A stretch of 64,000 nucleotides of DNA from Chloroflexota bacterium. GTDB lineage: Bacteria > Chloroflexota > Anaerolineae > Promineifilales > Promineifilaceae. Positions 46,774-56,813 of the stretch are shown one piece after another. The stretch is taken from NCBI GenBank assembly GCA_013112725.1, contig JABFFZ010000017.1, positions 1-64,000 on the forward strand, read 5' to 3'. The notes beneath the pieces were generated by a model. The model saw only the letters and a program-made list of their open reading frames with translations, made no database searches and was not told the DNA's origin. How positions within the stretch are numbered: position 1 is the first letter of the stretch; every line of letters begins with the position of its first letter. The translations under genes were made by a program, and so were the position numbers.

Positions 46774-46804
46774 GGATGCTGTCACCACCGGGCCACATGT
46801 GTTC

Positions 46805-46825
46805 GCCGGTCACCGGCCCTTTTTT
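46805..46825 (+). terminator. Rho-independent terminator at the end of the Rhs locus
   Basis: GCCGG-TCA-CCGGC (46805-46817) is followed by CC and six T (46820-46825). It would stop transcription from the Rhs side before asnS. Confidence 0.65.
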
Positions 46826-46935
46826 CATCAGTCATTGCGCTATTGGGGGCACGGCCGTCATCCTCTTACCTACTCGCCCCCTCACCTACTCACCCCATCT
46901 CGGGCAATACGGCCGTGCCCTATCCCCCGCCCCTG

Positions 46936-46944
46936 TGGTAAAAT
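46936..46944 (+). promoter_or_regulatory. Extended -10 promoter for asnS
   Basis: TAAAAT (46939-46944) is preceded by TGG, like the tatA promoter. The start codon is at 47027. The leader holds AATTCAT repeats. Confidence 0.4.
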
Positions 46945-47026
46945 CCGCCAAATTTGTGAAAGAGATGAGCAACCGAGTATTCATACTTCATCCTTCATAA
47001 TTCATAATTCTCAGAGGAGTAACTTT

Positions 47027-48361
47027 ATGGCGATCATTCGCATTGAAAACATCGCCCAATACGTTGGGCAGCAAGTTACCATTCAAGGCTGGCTCTATAA
47101 CAGCACCCACAAAGGCAAGCTCATCTTCCTGCGGCTGCGCGACGGTAGCGGCATGACCCAGGGCGTCGCCTTCCGCCCCGAAGTCGGCGACGACCTCTTT
47201 GAGACCCTCAAACAACTGGGACAAGAAAGCTCCCTCATTGTCACCGGCCTGGTGCGTGAAAACGAACGCGCCCCTGGCGTGCCCAAAGGGTACGAGATCG
47301 GCATCGAGCAAGTCACCGTCTTACAGGAAACTCACGACTACCCCATCACCCCCAAAGAGCATGGCGTCGAATTCCTGATGGACAACCGCCATCTGTGGCT
47401 GCGTTCCAGCCAGCAGTGGGCCATCATGCGCATCCGCACCACCATCAAGCGGGCCATCATTGACTTTCTGGATAACGAAGGCTTCCTGAACATAGACACG
47501 CCCATCATCACCCCCTCCGCCGCCGAAGGCACCAGCACCTTGTTTGAAGTGGACTACTTCGAGGAACAGGCCTATCTGGCGCAAACAGGGCAGCTTTACA
47601 ACGAGGCCAACATCGGCGCATTTGGCCGCGTCTACTGTTTTGGCCCCACCTTCCGCGCCGAAAAGTCCAAAACCCGCCGCCACCTGGCCGAATTCTGGAT
47701 GGTGGAGCCGGAGATCGCCTTTTGTGACCTGGATGATTTGATGGCCTTTGAAGAACGTTTCGTCGAATATATTGTGCAAACCACGCTGGCCAAACGCGGC
47801 CCGGAACTGGAACTGCTGGAACGGGACACCACCGCCCTGGCGAACATCAGAGCGCCCTTCCCGCGCATCAGCTACGACGAAGCCATTGAGCGCATCCATG
47901 CCATCCGCGCCGCCACCGACAACCCGGAATTAAAGGAACTACTGCAAATTGAATGGGGCGACGATTTTGGCTCACCGCATGAGACGGAGTTAACAAAGCA
48001 GTTTGACCGCCCCGTCTTTGTGTATGGTTACCCCACCCAGGTGAAAGCGTTTTACATGGAACCGTGGCCCGGCCGGCCGGAAGTGTGTAAGAGCGTAGAC
48101 CTGCTGGCCCCGGAAGGGTATGGCGAAATCATCGGCGGCAGCGAGCGCATGAGCAGCCCGGAACTGCTGGTAGCGGCCATTGAACAGCACGAACTACCGT
48201 TGGAGCATTACCGCTGGTATGTGGATTTGCGCAAATATGGCAGCGTGCCCCACAGCGGTTTTGGCCTGGGGCTGGAGCGCACGGTGGCCTGGATTTGTGG
48301 CATCGAACACATTCGTCAGACCAGCCCCTTCCCCCGCACCTTGAACCGGATGAATCCATAA
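47027..48361 (+). CDS. asnS: Asparaginyl-tRNA synthetase
   Basis: A 444-residue class IIb synthetase charging tRNA-Asn. Start ATG 47027 with AGAGGAG upstream. The N-terminal OB fold reads GQQVTIQGWLYNSTHKGKL. Class II motif 2 is FRAEKSKTRRHLAEFWMVEPE and motif 3 is SGFGLGLERTVAWICG. The ending HIRQTSPFPRTLNRMNP is typical of AsnS rather than AspS. Length is slightly short of the ~460 average but complete. Confidence 0.96.
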   Translation: MAIIRIENIAQYVGQQVTIQGWLYNSTHKGKLIFLRLRDGSGMTQGVAFRPEVGDDLFETLKQLGQESSLIVTGLVRENERAPGVPKGYEIGIEQVTVLQETHDYPITPKEHGVEFLMDNRHLWLRSSQQWAIMRIRTTIKRAIIDFLDNEGFLNIDTPIITPSAAEGTSTLFEVDYFEEQAYLAQTGQLYNEANIGAFGRVYCFGPTFRAEKSKTRRHLAEFWMVEPEIAFCDLDDLMAFEERFVEYIVQTTLAKRGPELELLERDTTALANIRAPFPRISYDEAIERIHAIRAATDNPELKELLQIEWGDDFGSPHETELTKQFDRPVFVYGYPTQVKAFYMEPWPGRPEVCKSVDLLAPEGYGEIIGGSERMSSPELLVAAIEQHELPLEHYRWYVDLRKYGSVPHSGFGLGLERTVAWICGIEHIRQTSPFPRTLNRMNP

Positions 48362-48370
48362 AGAAAAGAG

Positions 48371-48401
48371 GAGATCAGGAGATTGGCAATCTCCTGATCT
48401 C
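48371..48401 (+). terminator. Palindrome after asnS (GATCAGGAGATTG type)
   Basis: 15-base arms 48371-48385 and 48387-48401 pair exactly around one base. It separates asnS from the flippase-like gene. It belongs to the GGAGATTGG word family and lacks a T-run. Confidence 0.7.
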
Positions 48402-48419
48402 AACCCCCACCCTACCATT

Positions 48420-49397
48420 ATGCAATCAAAAAACCGCTCCTCCTGGCAAATGATTGGCCTGGGGATTGTGGTAGTGGCGTTGGTGGCGCTGGCGGTGGCG
48501 TTTGTGGATGTAGCGGCCATTTACCAGGAATTACGCCGCGCCCGGCCGGTTTACATGCTGGCCTCGTCGCTGTTTTTGCTGGCCGGGCTGGCCTGTTTTG
48601 CTTTCCGTTGGCGTTTTTTGCTGCAAAACAAACCCGGTTTCTGGCATACCTTTCACGCCTGCAACATCGGCCATGCGGGTAATATCTTGCTGCCGGGGCG
48701 GGTGGGCGAACCGGCGCGCATTGTGGTGATAGGGCAAGAGGAGACCGTCTCTTACACGGAAGCGACTTCCAGTTTTGTGGTGGAGCGGTTGTTTGAACAG
48801 ATGATGCGGCTGCTGGCCCTGGCCACGGCCGTGACCCTCGGCAGCGGTATCAAACCCACGCCAGGCGCCATTGGCGGTGGGGTGCTGTTTCTGGCGGTCA
48901 TGTTTAGCCTCATCTTCTAGCTGGTGCGCCGCCGGGAAAGGACGCTACGATGGGGCACGGCCGTGCTGCGCCGACTGCCGCGCGTCACCCCCGAAAAAGC
49001 GGATCATTGGCTCAATGACCTGTTGGACAATCTGCAATATGTCTCCTCCCTGTCCCACACGGCGCAAACCATCGGCTGGTCGTTCTTGAGTTGGTTTTGT
49101 TTCTGGGGCTTTTTTTACTTGGTGCTGCTGGCGCTGGGCGACCGGATTCCGGCGGCGGACCGGCTGCCGATTTCTATTGGCGCGTTGGCCCTATCGCCAC
49201 CTTCGGCGGCTACCCAACCGGGCCTGTTTCACGGGTCGGTGATCATTCCGCTGACGGCCGTCGGCTTCGACCGCAACATCCTCACCGCCTATGCCATCCT
49301 CCTACACGCCATTGAAATGTTCTGGATTATCCTTCTGGCAATTGTGGGATTGTGGTGGACAGGGGTGTCGTTGACGGCCGTTAACCGTAAGCCATAA
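48420..49397 (+). pseudogene. UPF0104/flippase-like membrane protein interrupted by an in-frame TAG
   Basis: One continuous frame of 325 codons encodes a lysylphosphatidylglycerol synthase/flippase-like (UPF0104, AglD-type) protein with about eight spans: FAFRWRFLLQNKPGFWHTF, NIGHAGNILLPGRVGEPAR, VVERLFEQMM and late SPPSAATQPGLFHGS. It is split by TAG at 48918-48920, between FSLIF and LVRRRERTLRWG. Both halves are in the same phase, so a single substitution (for example from TGG or CAG) explains it. Truncation, amber readthrough or a base-call error are all possible. A GTG at 48924 could in principle restart translation but has no ribosome binding site. Confidence 0.75.
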
Positions 49398-49439
49398 GGT
49401 TCTGTCATATTTCAAATTGCTGTTTTGGATCAGTAACCT

Positions 49440-49468
49440 TTGCCCATGTTGTAATTACAGTATATACT
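49440..49468 (+). promoter_or_regulatory. Promoter/operator of mazEF
   Basis: A -10-like TATATA (49461-49466) lies in the perfect palindrome AGTATATACT (49459-49468), with another palindrome GTAATTAC next to it (49451-49458). Such palindromes are usual operators for AbrB-type antitoxins that repress their own operon. The -35 (TTGCCC, 49440-49445) is weak with a short spacer. Confidence 0.45.
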
Positions 49469-49494
49469 TTCTGAAATCAACTGACAGGTGAACC

Positions 49495-49740
49495 ATGTTA
49501 GAAGCAAAACTAATCAAAATTGGTAATTCTCAGGGCATCCGCCTGCCGAAAAGGATTATCTCCAAATATGGGTTGGGAAACTCCGTTCTACTGGAAGAGA
49601 CGGAAAATGGGATTTTGATAGTTGCAGCTAAAAGCGAAAAACTTAGCTGGGAAGATACCTATAAAGCCATGGCTAATGCGGAGCAAGATGAGTGGACAGA
49701 TTGGCAAAATATGGATGCGGCTGAGGAAATGCATCTATGA
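49495..49740 (+). CDS. mazE: MazE-like antitoxin (AbrB/SpoVT fold)
   Basis: An 81-residue protein. The N-terminal swapped-hairpin DNA-binding domain reads LIKIGNSQGIRLPKRIISKY. The acidic C-terminal tail (WEDTYKAMANAEQDEWTDW) would wrap the toxin. It neutralises the downstream MazF-like toxin and represses the operon. Its stop overlaps the toxin start by four bases (ATGA). Confidence 0.9.
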   Translation: MLEAKLIKIGNSQGIRLPKRIISKYGLGNSVLLEETENGILIVAAKSEKLSWEDTYKAMANAEQDEWTDWQNMDAAEEMHL

Positions 49741-50063
49741 TCGTCAAGAGATATAGCATCTATTTAGCCAACCTCGACCCCACCATTGGCGCTGAAATCA
49801 GGAAAACCTGGCCTGTTGTCATTGTCAGTGATGACGGGATGAATAAATATCTGGAAACTGTCGTTGCCTGTCCCTTAACCGCCCAATTACATCCAGAATG
49901 GCGCAGCCGAATTCAAACGACCTGTGAAGGCAAACCAGCCGAAATCGCTGTTGACCAAATCCGTACCATCTCCAAGTTGCGCTTAATCAAAAAATTAGGC
50001 AAGCTCTCCCCCACTGACATTACCCTTTTACGTCAACTCATCAGTGAAATGTATGGTGAATGA
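49737..50063 (+). CDS. mazF: MazF/PemK-like mRNA interferase toxin
   Basis: A 108-residue endoribonuclease of the MazF/PemK family: [33 protein letters not shown], then [15 protein letters not shown] and [14 protein letters not shown]. Length and order relative to the antitoxin are standard. No ACGGCCGT site lies in the pair, in line with recent arrival. Confidence 0.92.
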   Translation: MIVKRYSIYLANLDPTIGAEIRKTWPVVIVSDDGMNKYLETVVACPLTAQLHPEWRSRIQTTCEGKPAEIAVDQIRTISKLRLIKKLGKLSPTDITLLRQLISEMYGE

Positions 50064-50075
50064 TAGGTTGATACC

Positions 50076-51593
50076 TTACGGCAGATCCGTCTCCCCCATC
50101 AACCAGCGATCCACTTCCCGCGCCGCGCCGCGCCCCTCGTTAATGGCCCAGACCACCAGGCTTTGGCCGCGCCGGGCGTCGCCGGCGGCAAACACGCCGG
50201 GCACATTGGTGTGGAACGTGCCATAAGCGGCCTTTGCATTACTGCGCTCGTCTGTATCCACGCTGAGTTGGGTCAGCAGACCACCTTCTGGCCCCAAGAA
50301 GCCCATGGCCAGCAGCACCAGCTGTGCGGCCCAGATGTGTTCCGTGCCCGGTATCTCCACCAGCTTCGGCCCATTGCCGTTACTTTCCCAGCGCACGTGA
50401 ACCGTTTCCACCGCCTGCACGCGGCCATGCTCGTCGCCGATGAACCGTTTGGTGAGGATGTTGAATTCGCGGGGGTCACGGCCGTACACGGCCGTCGCCT
50501 CTTCCTGCCCATAATCCTGCTTAAACACCCGTGGCCACTGCGGCCAGGGATTGTCTGCCAACCGTTCGTCGGGCGGCCGTTCCATAATCTCAAACTGCGT
50601 CAGGCTGGCACAGTTATGCCGCAGCGCCGTGGCCACACAGTCCGTCCCCGTATCCCCACCGCCAATGACGATCACGTCTTTGCCTGCGGCAGAGATAAAG
50701 GGAGATTGGAGATTGGAGATTGGAGATTGGGCAATCTCCAATCTCCAATCTCCAATCTCCAATAACCTCTTCGTATTCGGCCCCAAAAAATCCATCGCAA
50801 AATGAATTCCCTGTAATTCGCGCCCCGGAACGGGCAAATCGCGCGGTTTGGTCGCCCCGGTGCAGAGGACAATGGCGTCAAACTCATGGCGCAAGTGTAC
50901 GGCGGGCATGTCCCGGCCAATCTCCGTATTGGGCACAAAACGCACCCCAGCGGCGGCCATCAAACCAATGCGCCGCTGCACCAGGCTCTTTTCCAGCTTC
51001 ATGTTAGGGATGCCATACATCAGCAGCCCACCAATGCGGTCGGCGCGCTCATACACCGTCACCTCATGCCCCACCAGGTTGAGCTGGTCGGCGCAGGCCA
51101 GCCCCGCCGGGCCAGAGCCAATGACGGCCACCTTCTTGCCGGTGCGTTTGCGGGGCATGTTGGGCGTCACCCACCCTTCCTCATACGCCTTTTCGATGAT
51201 GGCGTATTCAATGCTCTTAATGGTCACCGCCGGTTCGGAAATGCCCAGAGTGCAAGCCGCTTCGCAGGGAGCGGGGCAGACCAGCCCGGTAAATTCAGGG
51301 AAATTATTCGTCTTGGTCAGCCGGTCATACGCCTCGCGCCACAGGCCGCGATAGACCAGATCGTTCCATTCGGGGATGAGGTTGTTGATGGGGCAGCCGG
51401 AGGTCATGCGGTTGAGGATGCGCCCCTTATGGCAGAAAGGGATGCCACAATCCATGCAGCGCGCCGCCTGCGTTTGCAGCCGTTCATCCGGCAGGTGCAA
51501 ATGAATGGATTGCCAGTCGCGCAGCCGCGCCACCACATCCCGATCCGCCCCCACTTCTCGCGGAAATTCTAAAAATCCAGTTGGTTTCGCCAT
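50076..51593 (-). CDS. gltD: Glutamate synthase small subunit with an in-frame palindrome insertion
   Basis: The NADPH-oxidising beta subunit of GOGAT, 505 residues from ATG 51593 ([14 protein letters not shown]). N-terminal Fe-S cysteines: [20 protein letters not shown] and [15 protein letters not shown] and NADPH sites: [17 protein letters not shown] and [14 protein letters not shown]. Between [10 protein letters not shown] and [10 protein letters not shown] an extra ~20 residues ([20 protein letters not shown]) are encoded by a 60-bp palindrome. The rest matches the family, so the enzyme is probably active with a surface loop added. It follows gltB, 72 bases away, across another palindrome. 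Confidence 0.94.
   Translation of the reverse strand: MAKPTGFLEFPREVGADRDVVARLRDWQSIHLHLPDERLQTQAARCMDCGIPFCHKGRILNRMTSGCPINNLIPEWNDLVYRGLWREAYDRLTKTNNFPEFTGLVCPAPCEAACTLGISEPAVTIKSIEYAIIEKAYEEGWVTPNMPRKRTGKKVAVIGSGPAGLACADQLNLVGHEVTVYERADRIGGLLMYGIPNMKLEKSLVQRRIGLMAAAGVRFVPNTEIGRDMPAVHLRHEFDAIVLCTGATKPRDLPVPGRELQGIHFAMDFLGPNTKRLLEIGDWRLEIAQSPISNLQSPFISAAGKDVIVIGGGDTGTDCVATALRHNCASLTQFEIMERPPDERLADNPWPQWPRVFKQDYGQEEATAVYGRDPREFNILTKRFIGDEHGRVQAVETVHVRWESNGNGPKLVEIPGTEHIWAAQLVLLAMGFLGPEGGLLTQLSVDTDERSNAKAAYGTFHTNVPGVFAAGDARRGQSLVVWAINEGRGAAREVDRWLMGETDLP
50701..50760. repeat. 60-bp near-perfect palindrome inside gltD
   Basis: Arms of 29 bases (50701-50729 and 50732-50760) are exact inverted copies around two bases. 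Each arm is four copies of the word GGAGATT(G). The same words form the intergenic palindromes at 10770, 22280 and 48371. All six reading directions needed here stay open. Confidence 0.95.
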
Positions 51594-51611
51594 GGTTTGG
51601 GGAAATAATTG

Positions 51612-51653
51612 GGTCATTGGGTAATTAAGTAATTGCATAATTACCCAATGACC
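51612..51653. repeat. Palindrome between gltB and gltD
   Basis: GGTCATTGGGTAATT (51612-51626) pairs exactly with 51639-51653 over 12 bases. Further TAATTAC words flank it. It lies between two co-directional genes of one enzyme and may set their relative expression. Confidence 0.8.
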
Positions 51654-51664
51654 TAATTACCTAA

Positions 51665-54600
51665 TTACACAATTACCTTTATACGCTGACTCTGCCGAAA
51701 AGCAGCCATGGCCAGTTCTTCGCCGGCGAGGGCGCCGGTGGTTTGCACTTCGGCGACCGCTTCCAAGACAGCTTTGTAGTCACGGGGCATGACCTTGACA
51801 AACATGGGCAGTGTCTCTTCCCAGCAGGCCAGGATGTCCCAGGCGCGTTTGCTGTCGGTGTATTGGGCATGGCAGAGGATGAGGTTGTACAGCGTTTCGA
51901 TGTCGCCGTTGGTCACCGCTTCCAGGTCTACCATTTCCGGGTTGCAGCGTTGGTCAAAACGGCCGTCGCCATCCCACACATACGCCACCCCGCCAGACAT
52001 CCCGGCGGCAAAGTTGCGCCCCGTCTGGCCCAGCACCACCACGCGCCCACCGGTCATATATTCGCAGCCATGGTCGCCCACGCCTTCGACAACGGCCGTG
52101 ACCCCCGAATTACGCACACAGAACCGTTCACCCGCCATCCCCTTGATATACGCCTGCCCATCCGTCGCCCCATAAAAGGCCACGTTGCCCACAATGATGT
52201 TCTCTTCCGGCAGGAAGGTGGCGGCGGCAGGCGGTGTGACGATGATCTTGCCGCCGGAAAGCCCCTTGCCCAGGTAATCATTGGCGTCCCCTTCCAGTTG
52301 CAGGGTCATCCCTTTGGGCACAAAGGCGCCAAAACTTTGCCCCGCCGACCCCACAAAACGGAGCGAAATGCTGTCGGCGGGCAGCCCGTTAGCCCCATGT
52401 CGCCGGGTAATCGCGCTGCCAACCATCGTGCCCACCGCACGATGCACATTGCGGATGGCAAACGTGCCAGAAACGCGCTCGCCGTTTTCAATGGCCGGCT
52501 GGCAGAAATCGAGCAGGACGGTGGCGTCCAGGGTATCGTCAAGGCCGTGTTGTTGCGGGCGTTTACGGCCGTCCGCCTGCAAATGCTCCTTCTCGCCCTC
52601 TGGATTGGGCCGGTAGAGAATGGGCATCAGGTTCAGGCCGCGCAGTTTCCAATGGTTAACGGCCTCACTGATTTCCAGCAAATCGGCGCGGCCCACCAGT
52701 TCATCAATGGTACGCACGCCCAACTGCGCCATCATCTCGCGCATATCCTGGGCGATGAAGCGCATAAAGTTAATCACATGCTCCGGCTTCCCGGCGAATT
52801 TTTTACGTAGTTCGGGATTTTGCGTGGCCACCCCCACCGGGCAGGTATCCAGATGGCAAACGCGCATCATAATGCAGCCCAGCGCCACCAGCGGCGCAGT
52901 GGCAAAACCATACTCCTCCGCCCCCAACAGCGCGGCGATGATCACATCCCGCCCCGTTTTCAGTTGGCCGTCCGTTTCCACCACCACCCGGTCACGCAGC
53001 CCGTTCATCAGCAACGTCTGATGCGCTTCAGCCACGCCCAATTCCCAGGGCAGACCGGCATGTTTGATGCTGGTCTGCGGCGATGCGCCCGTGCCGCCAT
53101 CATGCCCGCTGATGAGGATGACATCGGCATGCCCTTTGGCAACGCCCGCCGCAATCGTGCCCACGCCCACTTCGGACACCAGCTTGACGTTGATGCGGGC
53201 GTTGGGGTTGGCGTTTTTCAGGTCAAAAATCAGTTGCGCCAGGTCTTCGATGCTGTAAATGTCGTGGTGCGGCGGCGGGGAGATGAGGCCCACGCCCGGT
53301 GTGGAGTGGCGTACTTTGGCGATCCAGGGATACACCTTGCGGCCGGGCAACTGCCCACCTTCGCCCGGTTTGGCCCCTTGCGCCATCTTGATCTGAATCT
53401 CCTCGGCGTTGACCAGATATTCGCTGGTGACGCCAAAACGGCCGCTGGCGACCTGCTTGATTTTGCTGATGCGGTCATCCTGGAAGCGGGCCGGGTCTTC
53501 GCCGCCTTCGCCGGTGTTCGATTTGCCGCCGATGGCGTTCATGGCGCGGGCTAACGATTCGTGCGCTTCCTGGCTGATGGAGCCATAGGACATGGCCCCG
53601 GATTTGAAGCGGCGGCAGATGGATTCCACCGATTCCACTTCGTCCAGGGGAATGGGTTGGGCGGCTAACTTCAATTTGAATAGGCCGCGCAGCGTCGCCA
53701 ACTGCTGCGAATGGTCGTTCACGTCGCGGACATAGGCTTTGTAGGCATCATAATCGTTGCTGCGCACGGCGTGTTGCAGGCGATGGATGGTTGAAGGGTT
53801 GAACAAATGGTGTTCGCCATCTTCGCGCCATTGGTAGCGGCCGCCAGGAGGGAGCGCATGTCCGTTCGACGGCCGTTCCGGGAACGCCGCCTTGTGCCGC
53901 ATCTCCACCTCTTTGGCAATCAGGTTCATATCCGCCCCCTGAATACGGGAAGGAGTGCCGGTGAAGTATTTGGTAACTACAGATTTATGTAAACCTAACG
54001 CTTCAAAAATTTGGGCGCCACGATAGCTCTGGATGGTGGAAATGCCCATCTTGGACATCGTTTTCACCACCCCCTTGCTGATCGCCTTGATGTAATGTTT
54101 CACGCCCTCTTTTACCGTCACACCGGTGAGCAGCCCCTTCTCGATGATGTCGCCAATTGAAGCGTAAGCCAGATAAGGGTTGATGACGTCCGCGCCATAA
54201 CCAAACAGCACAGCAAAATGATGCACTTCGCGGGGTTCGCCTGACTCGATGATCAGGCTGACGCGGGTGCGTTGCCCGGTACGGATGAGGTGGTGATGCA
54301 GCCCGGCGGTAGCCAGCAGCGCCGGTATGCCTGCCCGGTAGCGGCTGACGTTGCGGTCAGACAGGATGAGCAAATTCGCCCCCGCCGTAATCGCTTCGTC
54401 GGCGTGGAAAAAGAGGTCGTCCAGCGCCTTTTCCAGCCCAGGGCCGCCTTTGTTGGGGTCATACAGGATGGGGAGCGTGGCCGCTTTGAAACCGGCTAGT
54501 TGAATGTGTTGTAGCTGTGCCAGTTGTTCGTTGGTGAGGATGGGATGGGGCAGACGGATGCGGCGGCAGTCAGACGGCTGGGCATCCAGCAAATTGCCTT

Positions 54601-56380
54601 CCGCGCCCAGCCAGGTGAGGGTGCTGGTAACCAGCTCTTCGCGGATGGCGTCCAGCGGCGGGTTTGTCACCTGGGCAAATAATTGCTTGAAGTAGTTGTA
54701 GAGCGGCTGCGGTTTATCGGAGAGGATCGCCAATGGGGTATCGTCGCCCATCGAGCCAATCGCTTCCTGGCCGTCGCGGGCCATGGGGGTCATCAACACA
54801 CGCAGGTCTTCAAAGGTGTAGCCAAACGCCTGCTGCTGTTGAACGAGGGTGGCATCGCTATAGAAGCCGGGCTTTTCGGAAAAGCCCGGCTTCTGTTCCT
54901 GCGCAGGCAGGTCGGCCAGATCAACGGTGTGCCGATTGATCCAGTCGCGGTAGGGATGCTCTTCGGCCAGGGTGTGTTTCAGTTCTTCGTCGCTAATCAG
55001 GCGTCCCCGCGCCGTGTCTACCAGCAGCATCCGGCCCGGTTGCAGGCGGCCTTTGTAGGCCACGTTTTCCGGGGGGATGTCTACGACGCCGGTTTCAGAG
55101 GCCATGATCACCAGGCCGTCTTTGGTGACGGTGTAGCGCGACGGCCGTAGCCCATTCCGGTCCAACACCGCCCCCACTACCGACCCGTCGCTAAAGCCGA
55201 TAGACGCGGGGCCGTCCCACGGTTCCATCAGGTGGCTGTGGAATTCATAGAATGCCTTTTTGGCGTCACACATCTCCTCGTTCTTTTCCCAGGGTTCGGG
55301 GATCATCATCATCACGGCATGGGGCAGGCTGCGACCGGTAAGCGCCAGAAATTCCAGGCAGTTGTCAAACATAGCCGTGTCGCTGCCGTTGGCGTCAATC
55401 AGGGGCAGCACTTTGGGCAGGTCATCGCCGAACGCTTCGGTGGCAAACAACTTTTCCCGCGCCCGCAGCCAGTTCACATTCCCCTGCACGGTGTTAATCT
55501 CGCCGTTGTGGATGACGTAGCGATACGGGTGGGCGCGTTCCCAACTGGGGAAGGTATTGGTGCTGAAGCGGGAGTGAACCAGGGCGATGGCGGAGTGAAA
55601 ATCGGGGTCGTGCAAATCGGGGAAGTAGCCGCCTAACTGCTCGCCTAGCAGCATCCCTTTGTAAACCAAGGTGCGACTGGAGAGGGAGGCAATATAAAAC
55701 GGTTTGCCTTCAATCTCCCGTTCGGCCCGTTTGCGGATAACAAACAGCTTGCGTTCAAACGCAAGCTGTTCTTCAGGCGCGGTCAGAGACCGGCCTGAGC
55801 TACTGTCTGCGTCTGCTGCGGCCGGTCTCCCGACCGTGCCGCTTTCACTATTCTTTTGGATAAAAAGTTGTTGGATAAATGGTTCCCCGGCCAATGCGCT
55901 GGCCCCTAAGCCTGAATTGTTCGTGGGCACGGCCCGCCACCCTAAAAGCTGCTGCCCTTCTTCGGCCACAATTTGGGCAAAGTGGCGTTGTTGGCGGCGG
56001 AGTTGGCGGTCATTGGGTGAGAGAAACACCATGCCCACGCCGTACTGCCCTGGTTCGGGGAGGGTAAACCCCTCCTGGGTACAGACCTTTTGCAAAAATT
56101 GGTGGGGGATTTGCACCATCATGCCCGCGCCGTCGCCGGTGGTGGCTTCGGCCCCTTTCGCGCCGCGATGCGTGAGGTGGTCTACAACGGTGAGCGCTTT
56201 TTGCACAATGTCGTGGCTGGCACGGCCGTACACATCCACCACAAAGCCCATGCCACAGGCGTCCCGTTCAAACTGCGGGTCATACAACCCCTGCGCCGCC
56301 GGATACCCGACGGTCAAACGCTGCTCGCCTTGCTGGTCAACTTCTTCCGGTTGTTGCTCTTCTCTCTCCATTCTTCCCAT
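51665..56380 (-). CDS. gltB: Glutamate synthase large subunit
   Basis: The alpha subunit of GOGAT, 1571 residues; makes two glutamates from glutamine and 2-oxoglutarate. The N-terminal amidotransferase nucleophile is the Cys of RDACGMGFV after a ~40-residue propeptide. The central and FMN domains follow ([35 protein letters not shown]). The 3Fe-4S cysteines are [12 protein letters not shown]. The C-terminal beta-helix has [17 protein letters not shown] text. Two non-conserved expansions, near residues 185-210 and 495-510, coincide with palindromes. The start is the first ATG; a later one is possible. Confidence 0.95.
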   Translation of the reverse strand: MGRMEREEQQPEEVDQQGEQRLTVGYPAAQGLYDPQFERDACGMGFVVDVYGRASHDIVQKALTVVDHLTHRGAKGAEATTGDGAGMMVQIPHQFLQKVCTQEGFTLPEPGQYGVGMVFLSPNDRQLRRQQRHFAQIVAEEGQQLLGWRAVPTNNSGLGASALAGEPFIQQLFIQKNSESGTVGRPAAADADSSSGRSLTAPEEQLAFERKLFVIRKRAEREIEGKPFYIASLSSRTLVYKGMLLGEQLGGYFPDLHDPDFHSAIALVHSRFSTNTFPSWERAHPYRYVIHNGEINTVQGNVNWLRAREKLFATEAFGDDLPKVLPLIDANGSDTAMFDNCLEFLALTGRSLPHAVMMMIPEPWEKNEEMCDAKKAFYEFHSHLMEPWDGPASIGFSDGSVVGAVLDRNGLRPSRYTVTKDGLVIMASETGVVDIPPENVAYKGRLQPGRMLLVDTARGRLISDEELKHTLAEEHPYRDWINRHTVDLADLPAQEQKPGFSEKPGFYSDATLVQQQQAFGYTFEDLRVLMTPMARDGQEAIGSMGDDTPLAILSDKPQPLYNYFKQLFAQVTNPPLDAIREELVTSTLTWLGAEGNLLDAQPSDCRRIRLPHPILTNEQLAQLQHIQLAGFKAATLPILYDPNKGGPGLEKALDDLFFHADEAITAGANLLILSDRNVSRYRAGIPALLATAGLHHHLIRTGQRTRVSLIIESGEPREVHHFAVLFGYGADVINPYLAYASIGDIIEKGLLTGVTVKEGVKHYIKAISKGVVKTMSKMGISTIQSYRGAQIFEALGLHKSVVTKYFTGTPSRIQGADMNLIAKEVEMRHKAAFPERPSNGHALPPGGRYQWREDGEHHLFNPSTIHRLQHAVRSNDYDAYKAYVRDVNDHSQQLATLRGLFKLKLAAQPIPLDEVESVESICRRFKSGAMSYGSISQEAHESLARAMNAIGGKSNTGEGGEDPARFQDDRISKIKQVASGRFGVTSEYLVNAEEIQIKMAQGAKPGEGGQLPGRKVYPWIAKVRHSTPGVGLISPPPHHDIYSIEDLAQLIFDLKNANPNARINVKLVSEVGVGTIAAGVAKGHADVILISGHDGGTGASPQTSIKHAGLPWELGVAEAHQTLLMNGLRDRVVVETDGQLKTGRDVIIAALLGAEEYGFATAPLVALGCIMMRVCHLDTCPVGVATQNPELRKKFAGKPEHVINFMRFIAQDMREMMAQLGVRTIDELVGRADLLEISEAVNHWKLRGLNLMPILYRPNPEGEKEHLQADGRKRPQQHGLDDTLDATVLLDFCQPAIENGERVSGTFAIRNVHRAVGTMVGSAITRRHGANGLPADSISLRFVGSAGQSFGAFVPKGMTLQLEGDANDYLGKGLSGGKIIVTPPAAATFLPEENIIVGNVAFYGATDGQAYIKGMAGERFCVRNSGVTAVVEGVGDHGCEYMTGGRVVVLGQTGRNFAAGMSGGVAYVWDGDGRFDQRCNPEMVDLEAVTNGDIETLYNLILCHAQYTDSKRAWDILACWEETLPMFVKVMPRDYKAVLEAVAEVQTTGALAGEELAMAAFRQSQRIKVIV
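54862..54894. repeat. Palindrome inside gltB (encodes [13 protein letters not shown])
   Basis: 15-base arms 54862-54876 and 54880-54894 pair exactly around three bases. The encoded [10 protein letters not shown] lies just before the conserved [11 protein letters not shown] segment and looks like an added loop. Confidence 0.9.
55743..55829. repeat. Two adjacent palindromes inside gltB
   Basis: AACAGCTTGCGTT / AACGCAAGCTGTT (55743-55755, 55758-55770) encodes part of the conserved AFERKL segment. Next to it GAGACCGGCC / GGCCGGTCTC (55786-55795, 55820-55829) encodes the unusual [15 protein letters not shown] stretch. Confidence 0.85.
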
Positions 56381-56573
56381 TCTCCTCGCATCAAACGCCA
56401 GCCGCGTGCTGACTTAAATTTTTGGTAACGAACAAGCTGCCACCCAGACTTTCAGGTAACAGAGACAATACGCACTTCTATTCCAGTTTAATTAGTATAA
56501 GTGATGGGGGTGAAGGCGAATACTGTGTATTGTGTACAAAATCACAAACCACAATTTCAACAGTTTTGAAAAA

Positions 56574-56603
56574 TTGACGGCCGTCCCCCCCTTAGGATAG
56601 ACT
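56574..56603 (+). promoter_or_regulatory. Candidate promoter of the gltB-amt intergenic RNA
   Basis: TTGACG (56574-56579), an 18-base spacer, then TAGACT (56598-56603). It would start an RNA near 56610 that meets a terminator at 56720, ahead of amt. Confidence 0.4.
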
Positions 56604-56609
56604 TAGCTG

Positions 56610-56720
56610 CGTGTGGCGGTTACGGCCGTGACACCACAATCAAATCATTCATGAAGGCCAGGACGCCTGCTGTGGAAATGAATTCCTCCCCATTTCTACA
56701 CCAGGCGTCCTTTTTGTTTT
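56610..56720 (+). ncRNA. Candidate leader or small RNA upstream of amt
   Basis: The 433-base gap between divergent gltB and amt holds no gene. A possible promoter is followed by a GTGTGGCGG...CCGTGACAC hairpin containing ACGGCCGT, then a strong terminator, then the amt ribosome binding site. This is the layout of an attenuated leader or a ~110-nt small RNA in a nitrogen-assimilation locus. It does not look like the glutamine riboswitch consensus to me. Speculative. Confidence 0.35.
56660..56720 (+). terminator. Extended rho-independent terminator upstream of amt
   Basis: AGGACGCCTG (56660-56669) pairs exactly with CAGGCGTCCT (56702-56711), followed by TTTTGTTTT. Inside, TGTGGAAATG (56671-56680) pairs with CATTTCTACA (56691-56700) with one mismatch, giving a ~22-bp stem. 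Confidence 0.85.
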
Positions 56721-56733
56721 GTTCGTCATAACC

Positions 56734-56788
56734 GTTTGTAGTAGGCACTTCAGTGCCGTTAACAGGCGATGAATCGCCTACTACAAAC
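56734..56788. repeat. Nested inverted repeat in the amt leader
   Basis: GTTTGTAGTAGGC (56734-56746) pairs exactly with 56776-56788. Inside are CACTTCAGTG and GGCGATGAATCGCC hairpins, related to the repeats upstream of the cyclase gene. It ends 10 bases before the amt AAAGGAG box. Confidence 0.85.
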
Positions 56789-56813
56789 ATATTTACAAAG
56801 GAGAAGAAACAGG

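Noticed and set aside
48924..49397. Independent gene downstream of the amber codon
   Set aside because: It continues the same frame and family as the upstream half and has no start signal of its own.
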